Shown here piece after piece: positions 7,643-15,904 of a stretch of DNA of 45,943 nucleotides. The notes beneath the pieces were generated by a model. It saw only the letters and a program-made list of their open reading frames with translations, had not been told where the DNA came from and made no database searches. Both the position numbers and the translations under genes were made by a program. Source of the stretch: Oscillospiraceae bacterium (GTDB lineage Bacteria; Bacillota; Clostridia; UMGS1810); contig SVJM01000016.1 in the NCBI GenBank assembly GCA_015068975.1, positions 1 through 45,943 on the forward strand. Reading direction: 5' to 3'. Within the stretch, counting starts at the first letter, position 1. Each line of letters starts with the position of its first letter.

Positions 7643-9301
7643 TTATTCTTTTTCAAGAGCGAGTGTTCTTGTGGTAAGATCACATACATCAGAAGGTCCG
7701 TAATACTGAATAGCACCCGGATATACATATGCGGTTTCTACAGCCCATGTGTCTCTGTTTGCTTCAAAGAACTTAAATGGCTTACCATCAAGCTCAACAA
7801 GAGCTTTTTTGATAACAGGCTTATCTTCGCCATGTCTTCTTTCGATATTCATCATCTTTGTAATAGGCATACCACCTGCAACCCATTCTGTAGCAGGTTT
7901 TGAAAGATTTGAAATCTTAGAAAGATATCCGTTGTATCCGTACTGGATAAGCATAAATGCATTGTAGCCTAATGAATAGCAGTAGTCAGCATCAAAGTTT
8001 GATGGGAATGCACATCTGCCTTCATAACCAAAGAAGTGGTGAAGTGCAGAGAATTTACCATTGAATGTGCCATTTTTCTTTCTTTCTGCGAGCTTGTCTG
8101 CTACAAGTGCAGAGAAGAGCTTTTCTGATTCTATCAAAGACACCTGAACGTTGCCATGTGGGTCTCTGTCAAGGAACAACTGCTGCTGAATTGTCTGAGG
8201 GAGGATCTTGAATACATCCATTGATTCCTTTGTAAGGCCTTTTTCGATAAATGTATATTTATCTGCCCATGATGGGAGTGCATTGAATTCGTCAGCTTTC
8301 TTGCCGGCAAGAAGCTCATTGATTTCTGCAATAAGTACAGAAAATTCAGGAACAAATTCTACAACACCTTCAGGGATGATAGCAACACCGAAGTTCATAC
8401 CATTGTTTGATCTCTTCTCTACAGAGTCTGCAATGTAGTCTGCAATCTGAGAAAGTGACATCTTCTTTGCTGCAACTTCTTCAGAAATAAGACAAATATT
8501 TGGCTGTGTTTCAAGAGCACATTCCAAAGCAACGTGTGATGCAGAACGACCCATAACCTTTATAAAATGCCAGTATTTCTTAGCAGAGTTAGCATCTCTC
8601 TGGATATTTCCGATAAGCTCACTGTATGTCTTGGTAGCTGTATCAAAACCAAATGAACATTCGATATCTTCGTTCTTAAGGTCACCATCAATTGTCTTAG
8701 GACATCCGATTACCTGTACACCTGTATTGTGTGCTGCAAAGTATTCTGCCAAAACAGCTGCGTTTGTATTTGAGTCATCACCACCGATGATAACAACAGC
8801 AGTGATACCATGCTTTTTGCATACTTCAGCAACGATAGCAAACTGTTCGTTTGTTTCAAGTTTTGTTCTGCCAGAACCGATAATATCAAAACCACCTGTG
8901 TTTCTGTACTGATCGATATACTCATCTGTAAATACAATAAAATCATCATCAATCAAGCCACTTGGACCGTTTTTGAATCCAAAAAGTTCGTTTTCAGGAT
9001 TTGTAGATTTCAATGCATCGTACAAACCGCAGATAACATTGTGTCCGCCGGGAGCCTGTCCACCTGAAAGGATAACGCCTACAATCTGCTTTTTAGCTTC
9101 TGAAGTATTCTGTCCTTTCTGGAAAGTAATCTCTTTCTTACCGTAAGTATTTGGGAAAAGAGCCTGAATCTTTTCACAATCTGCCACACTCTTAGTATCT
9201 TTGCCTTCAGATACACTTATTTCAGAAATACCATTTCTGAGCATCTGAGGAAGCTTAGGTGTGTATTCATATCTTGCTTTCTGTAATGGTGATAATTTCA
9301 T
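7643..9301 (-). CDS. pfp: Diphosphate--fructose-6-phosphate 1-phosphotransferase
   Basis: A 552-residue PPi-dependent phosphofructokinase of the long (plant-beta-like) group. It catalyses the reversible PPi-linked phosphorylation of fructose 6-phosphate in glycolysis. Motifs are GGQAPGGHN (residues 80-88), GGDDS (173-177) and PKTIDGD (201-207, catalytic Asp), then MGRSASH. The second Asp of GGDDS, in place of the Gly in GGDGS, is the known mark of PPi rather than ATP use; the pfkA at the far end of this window has GGDGS. The length fits the family. It has its own promoter and terminator, so it is probably monocistronic. It would save ATP in an anaerobe. Confidence 0.95.
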   Translation of the reverse strand: MKLSPLQKARYEYTPKLPQMLRNGISEISVSEGKDTKSVADCEKIQALFPNTYGKKEITFQKGQNTSEAKKQIVGVILSGGQAPGGHNVICGLYDALKSTNPENELFGFKNGPSGLIDDDFIVFTDEYIDQYRNTGGFDIIGSGRTKLETNEQFAIVAEVCKKHGITAVVIIGGDDSNTNAAVLAEYFAAHNTGVQVIGCPKTIDGDLKNEDIECSFGFDTATKTYSELIGNIQRDANSAKKYWHFIKVMGRSASHVALECALETQPNICLISEEVAAKKMSLSQIADYIADSVEKRSNNGMNFGVAIIPEGVVEFVPEFSVLIAEINELLAGKKADEFNALPSWADKYTFIEKGLTKESMDVFKILPQTIQQQLFLDRDPHGNVQVSLIESEKLFSALVADKLAERKKNGTFNGKFSALHHFFGYEGRCAFPSNFDADYCYSLGYNAFMLIQYGYNGYLSKISNLSKPATEWVAGGMPITKMMNIERRHGEDKPVIKKALVELDGKPFKFFEANRDTWAVETAYVYPGAIQYYGPSDVCDLTTRTLALEKE

Positions 9302-9341
9302 ATTAACTCACTTACTCCTTATCTTAAATAAATTTGACAAA

Positions 9342-9370
9342 ATTATAACACATAACCCAAAAAATGTAAA
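9342..9370 (-). promoter_or_regulatory. Sigma-A-like promoter of pfp
   Basis: Minus strand TTTACA (9365-9370), 17-bp spacer, TATAAT (9342-9347), about 40 bases before the pfp start. Confidence 0.7.
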
Positions 9371-9405
9371 GTGTTATGTTTAAAATATGCTCATTATCCG
9401 AAATA

Positions 9406-10077
9406 TTATCCAAAAAGGAGAAATCCCACAGTATTTATAGCAAAATTTGCTGCCATATGCACAAAGTATGATGGAAAGATGCTCTTGGATCTGTCATTAA
9501 GATAATTAAATATAAGTCCCCCTGCAAAAAGTCCCGCAAGAATAATTCCATACAATACATAAGAAAACCAACCCGTCATCATAGCAATATGATATATGGC
9601 AAACATACCTGCACTGAATATATAGCTGAATTTCTTAGATGTAATATTCTGCATGGACAAAAAGCAAAAACCTCTGAAGAAAAACTCTTCAAGAAGAGAG
9701 TTTACAAAGGAAATATACAGCGACACATACAAAAAATTATTTTTTGTAACACCTATATTTTGTGTAAGGCTAACGGTTATATTTGAAAAATCAAATAAAT
9801 CCTTCAAAAGAAAGTATCCTCCTACAATCACAACATACACCCCAATCGCCATAACAAGCGATTGTCTTAAGGATGACTTATCAAATGTAAAAAGTGATTT
9901 AAGCCTTATATCTTTGTAAAACACACTGTATACAAGCGGAAAAACTGTAAAAAGCACAAGCTTTATCAATGATTTGACAAAATAATCCGCTTTGATAACA
10001 CCATCTACAACAGCCATAACAATGCAAAACACCGTCACAGATAAAATGATTGTAAATAATTGCTTCTTTTCTTTCAT
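9406..10077 (-). CDS. CPBP-family intramembrane metalloprotease
   Basis: A 223-residue membrane protein with about seven hydrophobic segments. It carries the CPBP/CAAX-protease signature: LLEEFFFRGF (paired Glu and Arg) at about residues 126-135, a histidine in FAIYHIAMM, and a further histidine in SYFVHMAANF near the C-terminus. These residues form the intramembrane metal site in the family. Bacterial members are linked to bacteriocin immunity, membrane-protein processing or stress; no specific partner is visible here. AAGGTGAAG precedes the start. It lies between pfp and the stalk-protein pair on the same strand, with no overlap. Confidence 0.85.
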   Translation of the reverse strand: MKEKKQLFTIILSVTVFCIVMAVVDGVIKADYFVKSLIKLVLFTVFPLVYSVFYKDIRLKSLFTFDKSSLRQSLVMAIGVYVVIVGGYFLLKDLFDFSNITVSLTQNIGVTKNNFLYVSLYISFVNSLLEEFFFRGFCFLSMQNITSKKFSYIFSAGMFAIYHIAMMTGWFSYVLYGIILAGLFAGGLIFNYLNDRSKSIFPSYFVHMAANFAINTVGFLLFG

Positions 10078-10129
10078 TTATCTTCACCTTATGTGCACAA
10101 ATGGTTATATCAAATACTATTTAACAATA

Positions 10130-12001
10130 TTATTCAAATACAATGCTGTTAATAATCTCTGAAATTTCTGCTTGTGCACTTTCTGAATAGGAAAGCTCAT
10201 CACATGTTGTTGTGAAAATATATATATATCCTTTGTCTATACATGCGTATTGCTGAGCATATACCACTGTATTTTCTTCTGTAGATTTAGCCTGAAACAC
10301 CTGATATTTCTTATTGTTAATTGTTTTTTCATGAGTTGCTTTAGTGATTTCAGAGCCTGATGATTTCATTTCGGTTTCCACATTTTTCATCATTTTTTTC
10401 AAATCACTTGTAGTTACATCAGCTGCCTGACCTTTGATTACAGAAATATATACTCCATTAACAGAGCCAACATAAGTCATTGCATTGTCATTCTTAACCA
10501 ATTCAATATAAATATTAGGTAATAATACAGTAGCTTTACCCAGTTTTGCCTTGATTGTACCTGTCGCAACAGGTGTATTTCTTAAAAATACACCTACCTC
10601 TTCACGATCAAGTGGCTCAACCTTGACACTATTAAGGATTCTGTCAATATATGCATCACAATCATCATTTGGCAACTCCACAGTTACACCTATATTGTAA
10701 ATATAATCTCCTATTTCAAAAAATACATCTCTGGAATGAAAATTCTTTTTGTCTGACTTCACTGTATAAGAATACTCACTGGCAGATATCTCACCGTATT
10801 TTTTATCTGTAATATTTTCGCTGAAGGTTGTAATTTTTTCGTTTAAAACGTTTTTGTTGTGATCATAATCATTCTTTGCAAGAGCTTTTGCTGTACCGAT
10901 TTCATCTTTTGAATAAACATCTGCATGAATAGATGAAACATCATTTTCTATTTCATAAAATTCAAATCGGTTCTGCGAGTATTCCGAAGATGCCATATAA
11001 AAATCCTCAGGAACATCAAATGAAAGCTTCATCTGATCTGATTCAAATCTTCTGAATCCGTCTTTTACCTTTGACAAATTATATATATCCTCTTCTTCGA
11101 ATTTACATTTAAATGTAGACAAAATATTTAAGTATCTGTCTCTTACACTTGTATCTTCATTTGAGAGCTCACTGCTAACAACATATATATAATCAGGTGT
11201 TACATATTGCTGATAATCTATGTATTTATTTTTATCTTTCACTCCGAATTGAAAACTCATACAATTTTTGTCACTTGTATTTTTATCAGTTTTAACAAGT
11301 GCAAATTCAGAAAATGACATTTTAATTTCGTTGTAATCAGATTCAAAATCATAGTCTTCCTCATCGTATATGTAAACATCAATACATATTTCATTTTCGC
11401 CATCGGAAAAAACTGTCTCCATCCCGTCAAAGCTTCTGTATTCCATGGTCATATCTTTTGGATTTTCCATAGACCACTCCAAATAACTGTCTCCAATATA
11501 TTTATTGTCAACTGCGCCCTCAATAGACACAGTATTATCCTCTGCCTTTTCCTTAATAACTGTTATTACTTTTGTATCATTGTCATATGAAACCTCTGCA
11601 CCAAAATTCTCAGATATAAATCTTAATGGAACCATTGTAAAGCCTGACTCTGTAAGCTCAGGTGCAGCAAGAAGTGTTTCAGCTCTGCCATTGACTTCTG
11701 CCACAGGATTATCTATCTGTATAGATATATTTACATCAGGATATGTGAGATTTACAGTCTTTGTCTCAGCTATCCAGTCAACCTTCGCATCAAACGCCTC
11801 TGTTATTACTCTGATTGGGACGAGAGTAACACCTTCCCCTACAACATAGGGCTTTTCAACTGTAACAGGCGAACCATTGATGATAAGTGTTTCGTCACCT
11901 ACGCTAAAACTGATTTCTACCTTTCCATCAGTTGCAAATGTATGCATACAACCTGATATAACAAGTATTGATACGATTAAACTACATAATATTTTTTTCA
12001 T
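10130..12001 (-). CDS. Secreted stalk-domain (copper amine oxidase N-like) protein
   Basis: A 623-residue exported protein. A signal peptide with a possible lipobox (VISGC) near residue 17 precedes a pair of stalk repeats of the copper-amine-oxidase-N type (about residues 25-140). These show the recurring pattern of LVPIRVITEAFDAKVDW and MVPLRFISENFGAEVSY. The remaining 450 residues form at least two similar beta-rich segments, ending SAQAEISEIINSIVF; I do not recognise their family. Stalk repeats are common on clostridial surface proteins and are not oxidases by themselves. The start at 12001 is chosen over the upstream ATGs because AAAGGAG sits at the correct distance. It lies 13 bases after the HtrA-like gene, an apparent operon. 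Confidence 0.7.
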   Translation of the reverse strand: MKKILCSLIVSILVISGCMHTFATDGKVEISFSVGDETLIINGSPVTVEKPYVVGEGVTLVPIRVITEAFDAKVDWIAETKTVNLTYPDVNISIQIDNPVAEVNGRAETLLAAPELTESGFTMVPLRFISENFGAEVSYDNDTKVITVIKEKAEDNTVSIEGAVDNKYIGDSYLEWSMENPKDMTMEYRSFDGMETVFSDGENEICIDVYIYDEEDYDFESDYNEIKMSFSEFALVKTDKNTSDKNCMSFQFGVKDKNKYIDYQQYVTPDYIYVVSSELSNEDTSVRDRYLNILSTFKCKFEEEDIYNLSKVKDGFRRFESDQMKLSFDVPEDFYMASSEYSQNRFEFYEIENDVSSIHADVYSKDEIGTAKALAKNDYDHNKNVLNEKITTFSENITDKKYGEISASEYSYTVKSDKKNFHSRDVFFEIGDYIYNIGVTVELPNDDCDAYIDRILNSVKVEPLDREEVGVFLRNTPVATGTIKAKLGKATVLLPNIYIELVKNDNAMTYVGSVNGVYISVIKGQAADVTTSDLKKMMKNVETEMKSSGSEITKATHEKTINNKKYQVFQAKSTEENTVVYAQQYACIDKGYIYIFTTTCDELSYSESAQAEISEIINSIVFE

Positions 12002-12014
12002 AACCATTCTCCTT

Positions 12015-13124
12015 TTATCCATTAATTTCTGATTCTAACAGCTCACCGTTTCTGTAATATTTCACAAGAAGTGGCTGTCCATTGTATGTATTTTTCATAG
12101 CCTCATTCCAATCTGTAATACTGTGAACATCGATACCATTAACCGAAACCACCACATCACCATCATGAAGAATCTGATCCTTAGAATTTCTGATTGTTAA
12201 GCCTTTTTGTGTAGGTAATCCGATTTTTGCCTCCCAGGAAGGCTCCAACTCAAATTGAAAAGATGCTCTTTTTACACTACCATATTCTTCGTACTGCTTT
12301 ATAACATATTCAACCGTATCCACAGGTATTGCAAAAGCGACATTATCTATACTCATACTAACGTACTTTGATGAAGTGATACCAATAAGCTCACCCTTGG
12401 TATTAAGAAGCGGGCCCCCTGAATTACCTGGATTTACCGTAGTATCAGTCTGGATAAGCTTATAATGTGAATCCTTAAGTGAAACTCCGTTTCCGCAAAC
12501 AATACCTTTGGTAACAGTGTTCCTCATAGAGAGGGAGATCGGTGTACCAATGGCTATTGCTGTCTTTCCTGACATAATAGAATTTTTGTCAGCAAATGAA
12601 ATTGGACTTAAGCCCACCTTATCCACTTTTACTATGGCAATGTCTGCCAACTCATCACTGCAAAGCACTTTTCCGGGAAGAAGTGTACCGTCACTAAAAA
12701 CTACAGTAAGGTTTTTTATATCCTTCACCACATGGGCATTTGTTACAATATATCCACTACTCTTATATACAACTCCACTACCGTGAGTTGTAAAATTATT
12801 GTAGCTATCTTCCTCACGTGTACTCTGATAATTTCCTACAATTGTAACTACTCCGGGGCTGGAATTCTCAACAATCTTTGCTATTGCATCGTCTTCTGAG
12901 AAAGAAATATAGGCACTTTTGGAACTATCGTCCCAGGTAACCGTTGCACCCATAGTCTCACTTACTGCACGAAGGGGCACATATGTACGGTCATTTTCCA
13001 ATATTACATTCTCCTTTAGTCTGATACCATTTACATATACCTTCACATCCGTATGTGCATATACCATCACAGGAATTAATAAGGCTGTAATTATAGATAA
13101 AAATACTCTCTTCGTATTGACCAT
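12015..13124 (-). CDS. HtrA-like trypsin-family serine protease with N-terminal stalk domain
   Basis: A 369-residue exported protease. Order: signal peptide (1-23), one stalk repeat (about 25-75, RTYVPLRAVSETMGATVTW), trypsin-like S1C domain (about 80-280), short PDZ-like domain (about 300-369, ILHDGDVVVSVNGIDV). The catalytic triad is visible: His in VTNAHVV, Asp in LADIAIVKV, Ser in NPGNSGGPL. HtrA proteases degrade or refold damaged exported proteins. The stalk-plus-HtrA order is unusual; the common form has a membrane anchor in that place. The start follows GGAG with almost no spacing, a weak feature, but an upstream stop limits alternatives. It leads the stalk lipoprotein gene. Confidence 0.88.
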   Translation of the reverse strand: MVNTKRVFLSIITALLIPVMVYAHTDVKVYVNGIRLKENVILENDRTYVPLRAVSETMGATVTWDDSSKSAYISFSEDDAIAKIVENSSPGVVTIVGNYQSTREEDSYNNFTTHGSGVVYKSSGYIVTNAHVVKDIKNLTVVFSDGTLLPGKVLCSDELADIAIVKVDKVGLSPISFADKNSIMSGKTAIAIGTPISLSMRNTVTKGIVCGNGVSLKDSHYKLIQTDTTVNPGNSGGPLLNTKGELIGITSSKYVSMSIDNVAFAIPVDTVEYVIKQYEEYGSVKRASFQFELEPSWEAKIGLPTQKGLTIRNSKDQILHDGDVVVSVNGIDVHSITDWNEAMKNTYNGQPLLVKYYRNGELLESEING

Positions 13125-13186
13125 CTCCTAACAAATATGTGATTGTTACCAAATATTTATAAAATTCTATATGTTTTGATTGTATA

Positions 13187-13421
13187 ATTAGGTGACAGAA
13201 AAGATGCACCCTGTTTTGTCGATATGCAAGCTCCGCTTGCTCGATATTTTTGTTACACAAAATCGATATGTTTCTCGCTTCGCTCAAAACTCGATATGAT
13301 ATAAATCTCGTTGCCGTAAGGCAACATATCGAGCCGTCAGGCATATCGAGTGCGACAGCACATATCGAAAATCTCGCAAGAGATTTATATCGATGATTTC
13401 ATCTTCGATGAAATCATTATA
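13187..13421. repeat. Hairpin array B (linker TCGATAT / ATATCGA)
   Basis: Lies between two divergent genes. The left linkers TCGATAT are at 13219, 13241, 13263 and 13291; the right linkers ATATCGA are at 13326, 13343, 13362 and 13387. Internal hairpins include GCAAGC-TCC-GCTTGC, TTTTGT-TAC-ACAAAA, GTTGCC-GTAA-GGCAAC, GCC-GTCA-GGC, GTGC-GACA-GCAC and AAATCTC-GCAA-GAGATTT. The terminal hairpin at 13394-13416 has a 10-bp stem and TTC loop, followed by TTATA. The left-end signature AATTAGGTGACAGAAAAGATGC matches that of array A. The copy is the cleanest of the three. Confidence 0.88.
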
Positions 13422-13516
13422 GCATACAATACGAGAAATATCAATTATTTTTCATACATATTTTTTTAGAACAATTACTCTGTTTTTTCGATATTTGATG
13501 GTAATTCAAAAATTTA

Positions 13517-13545
13517 TTGAACAAAAAATCAATTTGTTGTATAAT
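13517..13545 (+). promoter_or_regulatory. Sigma-A promoter of the alpha-galactosidase-like gene
   Basis: TTGAAC (13517-13522), 17-bp spacer, TATAAT (13540-13545), 23 bases before the start codon, which follows AAAGGAGGG. Confidence 0.8.
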
Positions 13546-13568
13546 ACCACACAAAAGGAGGGTTAAAT

Positions 13569-15062
13569 ATGAATATTATCCCCGATACAGTTTGTGATAC
13601 AGGAAACTATTTTTGCACATGGCGCACACAAAACACTGTGCTTAAAAATAAAAAACTTACCAATCTCAACTTAGAACAGACAAGAGATTCATTATGTGAG
13701 GATTTTCTCTTTGGTAACCCCGGTATTCTTAATCTTATTGATGAAGAAATACGAAAAGACCTTATCATTGTTCTTGATGACGGATGGGATGTACCATATG
13801 GACTGAAGCCTTCGCCAAAGGATGGAGGAAACGAGGATTACAGAAAATTTGGCTCAATGATTCTTAACGAAAATCGTTTTCCTTCCTTCAAAGGAAACCC
13901 TGAAGAAAGGCTAAAGAAACTATCTGATAAAATTAAAGAAATGGGATACAAAGGCCTTGGGTTGTGGCTTGCAGTTCAGGTGTCAGAAGACGAAGAGGAC
14001 ACACCTGAAATTTGGGAAGAAAAATTCACTATGCTGAATTATGCAGACATTAAATATGTGAAGCTTGACTGGGGAAAATACTGCCACGATGTAAGATACA
14101 GAGAAATGCTTACATTAATTGCAAAGATGAAATCACCGGGAGTAAAGGTGGAGCACAGCTGTCCCAGACCATCATTTAATTATACTGATGATAAAAAATA
14201 TCGTGATGAAATAACTGCTCTTATGTCAGTATCTGACTACTTAAGGCTATACGATGTATCGGCTGAATTCAGACATACAACTATGATAGAAAGATGCAGA
14301 GAAGCACTGGAATACTCAAAGCACTCCCCCAACCCATATACAATACCAAATATCGAAGACCCTGTGTATATTGGTGCAGCATTGGGATTTGGTATAGGTG
14401 CAATGAGAATGTTTCCACTGGAAAACGACCAAAAATATTCCTACTCATCGCAGCTTAAAACACCAATGTCCGCACTTAAAAGAGCTCTTATGTGGCAAAG
14501 AATGGCACCGCCTTTTGCACTTAGTATGTCAGACTTCGAAATATCCCACAAGACAAATACTGATGTATATACATATCCTGTCATTGAAGGTAATCCTTGG
14601 CCATATATGTCAGGAAAAGAAGTGACGCAAACTGCACCAAGAATAATATCCAGAAATATGTCACTTCCCAAAATCAAATCCAAAGACGGAGTATTTCCAT
14701 ATGTTCTGTCAAGCATACACCCTGTCACAAATGCTGTATCCATATTTTTTGCTCCGAGAACAATCAATCAGGACATATTCTATACACCTTTGTGCAATGC
14801 AGAAATAACTGTATCAGAAAATAATGCTCCTATGGGAATCTTCGGAAAGTTTGATACCCTTAAAATAACATTTCCAAAATCAATAAGAAATAAAAAAATC
14901 TACATTCAGGATCTTGCATCAAATGAAGCAACCGATATAACAGACGATATTGAAATCACAGGTAAAAGCATTATACTTAAAGGCTTACTTGCAGAAAAAA
15001 TATGTAATAAAACAAAAGAATGTGATGAAGAGCTTCCCGGTATTATGATAAAGCTTAAGTAA
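13569..15062 (+). CDS. Alpha-galactosidase-like glycoside hydrolase (clan GH-D type)
   Basis: A 497-residue protein with no signal peptide. A TIM-barrel is indicated by IIVLDDGWDVPYG, then MGYKGLGLWLAVQ, then IKYVKLDWGKYC, whose Asp is the likely nucleophile, and VSDYLRLYDVSAEF, whose Asp fits the acid/base. This layout resembles GH27/GH36 alpha-galactosidases. The C-terminal part (from about residue 400) is a beta-sandwich. It would remove alpha-linked galactose or a related sugar from oligosaccharides in the cytosol. Identity with GH36 is an inference from spacing of motifs, not a proven match. It is monocistronic, with its own promoter and terminator. Confidence 0.55.
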   Translation: MNIIPDTVCDTGNYFCTWRTQNTVLKNKKLTNLNLEQTRDSLCEDFLFGNPGILNLIDEEIRKDLIIVLDDGWDVPYGLKPSPKDGGNEDYRKFGSMILNENRFPSFKGNPEERLKKLSDKIKEMGYKGLGLWLAVQVSEDEEDTPEIWEEKFTMLNYADIKYVKLDWGKYCHDVRYREMLTLIAKMKSPGVKVEHSCPRPSFNYTDDKKYRDEITALMSVSDYLRLYDVSAEFRHTTMIERCREALEYSKHSPNPYTIPNIEDPVYIGAALGFGIGAMRMFPLENDQKYSYSSQLKTPMSALKRALMWQRMAPPFALSMSDFEISHKTNTDVYTYPVIEGNPWPYMSGKEVTQTAPRIISRNMSLPKIKSKDGVFPYVLSSIHPVTNAVSIFFAPRTINQDIFYTPLCNAEITVSENNAPMGIFGKFDTLKITFPKSIRNKKIYIQDLASNEATDITDDIEITGKSIILKGLLAEKICNKTKECDEELPGIMIKLK

Positions 15063-15068
15063 ATTACA

Positions 15069-15106
15069 AAATCCCTTTCGTTTCAATTTTGATTCAAAAG
15101 GGATTT
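15069..15106. terminator. Bidirectional terminator between the galactosidase-like gene and eda
   Basis: Stem AAATCCCTTT (15069-15078) pairs with AAAGGGATTT (15097-15106). The loop is 18 bases. It serves both converging genes. Confidence 0.75.
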
Positions 15107-15119
15107 AAATATATATTAG

Positions 15120-15767
15120 TTATTTGAGAGCATCTGTATATTTCTTTGCAAGTGCAGTTACTTCTGCCCAGTTACCTTCTTTGATATGCTGTTTGTTTAC
15201 AATGCCTGAGCCAATTCCAAAGCCTGCAACGCCTGACTTTACAAATTCTCCTATATTGTTTTCATCAACACCGCCAACTGCAAGGAATCTGATGTGAGAA
15301 AGTGGTGCCATAATAGCCTTAAGATATGGAAGTCCAAGTGTATTTGACGGGAAGATTTTTACAAAATCCGCACCATATGTATGAGCAGCCTGAGCTTCAG
15401 TAGGTGTAAATGCTCCCGGCATTGATACAAGACCAAGTTCTAAGGTTTTCTTAATAACCTTTTCGTTTGTATCAGGAGAAATAATGTATTTTCCTCCTGC
15501 ATTTTTAGTAAGCTCAACCTGTTTTTCATTAAGAACTGTTCCTGCGCCGATAAGCATTTTTCCTTCAAACTCATCAGCAAGAAGCTTAATCTTGGATGCT
15601 GTTTCTTCATCAGTTGATGGGTCTGCTGCATTGTATGTAACTTCCAAAAGTCTGATACCGCCTTCGTAGACTGCTTTGGCAAAATTAAGAATATCCTTTT
15701 TGTCAACGCCTCTTACAATAGCGATAATCTTCTCTTCTTCTACTCTTTTTATTATCTGCTCTCTCAT
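15120..15767 (-). CDS. eda: 2-dehydro-3-deoxy-phosphogluconate (KDPG) / KHG aldolase
   Basis: A 215-residue class I aldolase. It cleaves KDPG to pyruvate and glyceraldehyde 3-phosphate, or hydroxy-oxoglutarate to pyruvate and glyoxylate, the last step of uronate (pectin) and Entner-Doudoroff routes. The catalytic Glu is in LLEVTYN (residue about 41), the GAGTVL segment binds phosphate, and the Schiff-base Lys is in FVKIFPS at about residue 138. The C-terminal AVGGVDENN and GIGSGIV segments complete the barrel. AAGGAG precedes the start. The gene stands alone; the usual uronate partners (kdgK, uxa) are not in this window. Confidence 0.95.
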   Translation of the reverse strand: MREQIIKRVEEEKIIAIVRGVDKKDILNFAKAVYEGGIRLLEVTYNAADPSTDEETASKIKLLADEFEGKMLIGAGTVLNEKQVELTKNAGGKYIISPDTNEKVIKKTLELGLVSMPGAFTPTEAQAAHTYGADFVKIFPSNTLGLPYLKAIMAPLSHIRFLAVGGVDENNIGEFVKSGVAGFGIGSGIVNKQHIKEGNWAEVTALAKKYTDALK

Positions 15768-15876
15768 AATATACTCTCCTTATTTATACAATAACTTACA
15801 TTACAATAATATCACAATACAAAATAAAAATAAAGACAAATTTTAAAGAAAAAGTGTTTTCTTGTTGTACCAAAAA

Positions 15877-15898
15877 GGCGGTGAAAAATATCACCGCC
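15877..15898 (-). terminator. Terminator of the 790-residue DUF4886 protein gene
   Basis: GGCGGTGA (15877-15884) pairs with TCACCGCC (15891-15898) with a 6-nt loop. A T5 run follows on the minus strand. Confidence 0.85.
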
Positions 15899-15904
15899 CA
15901 AATT

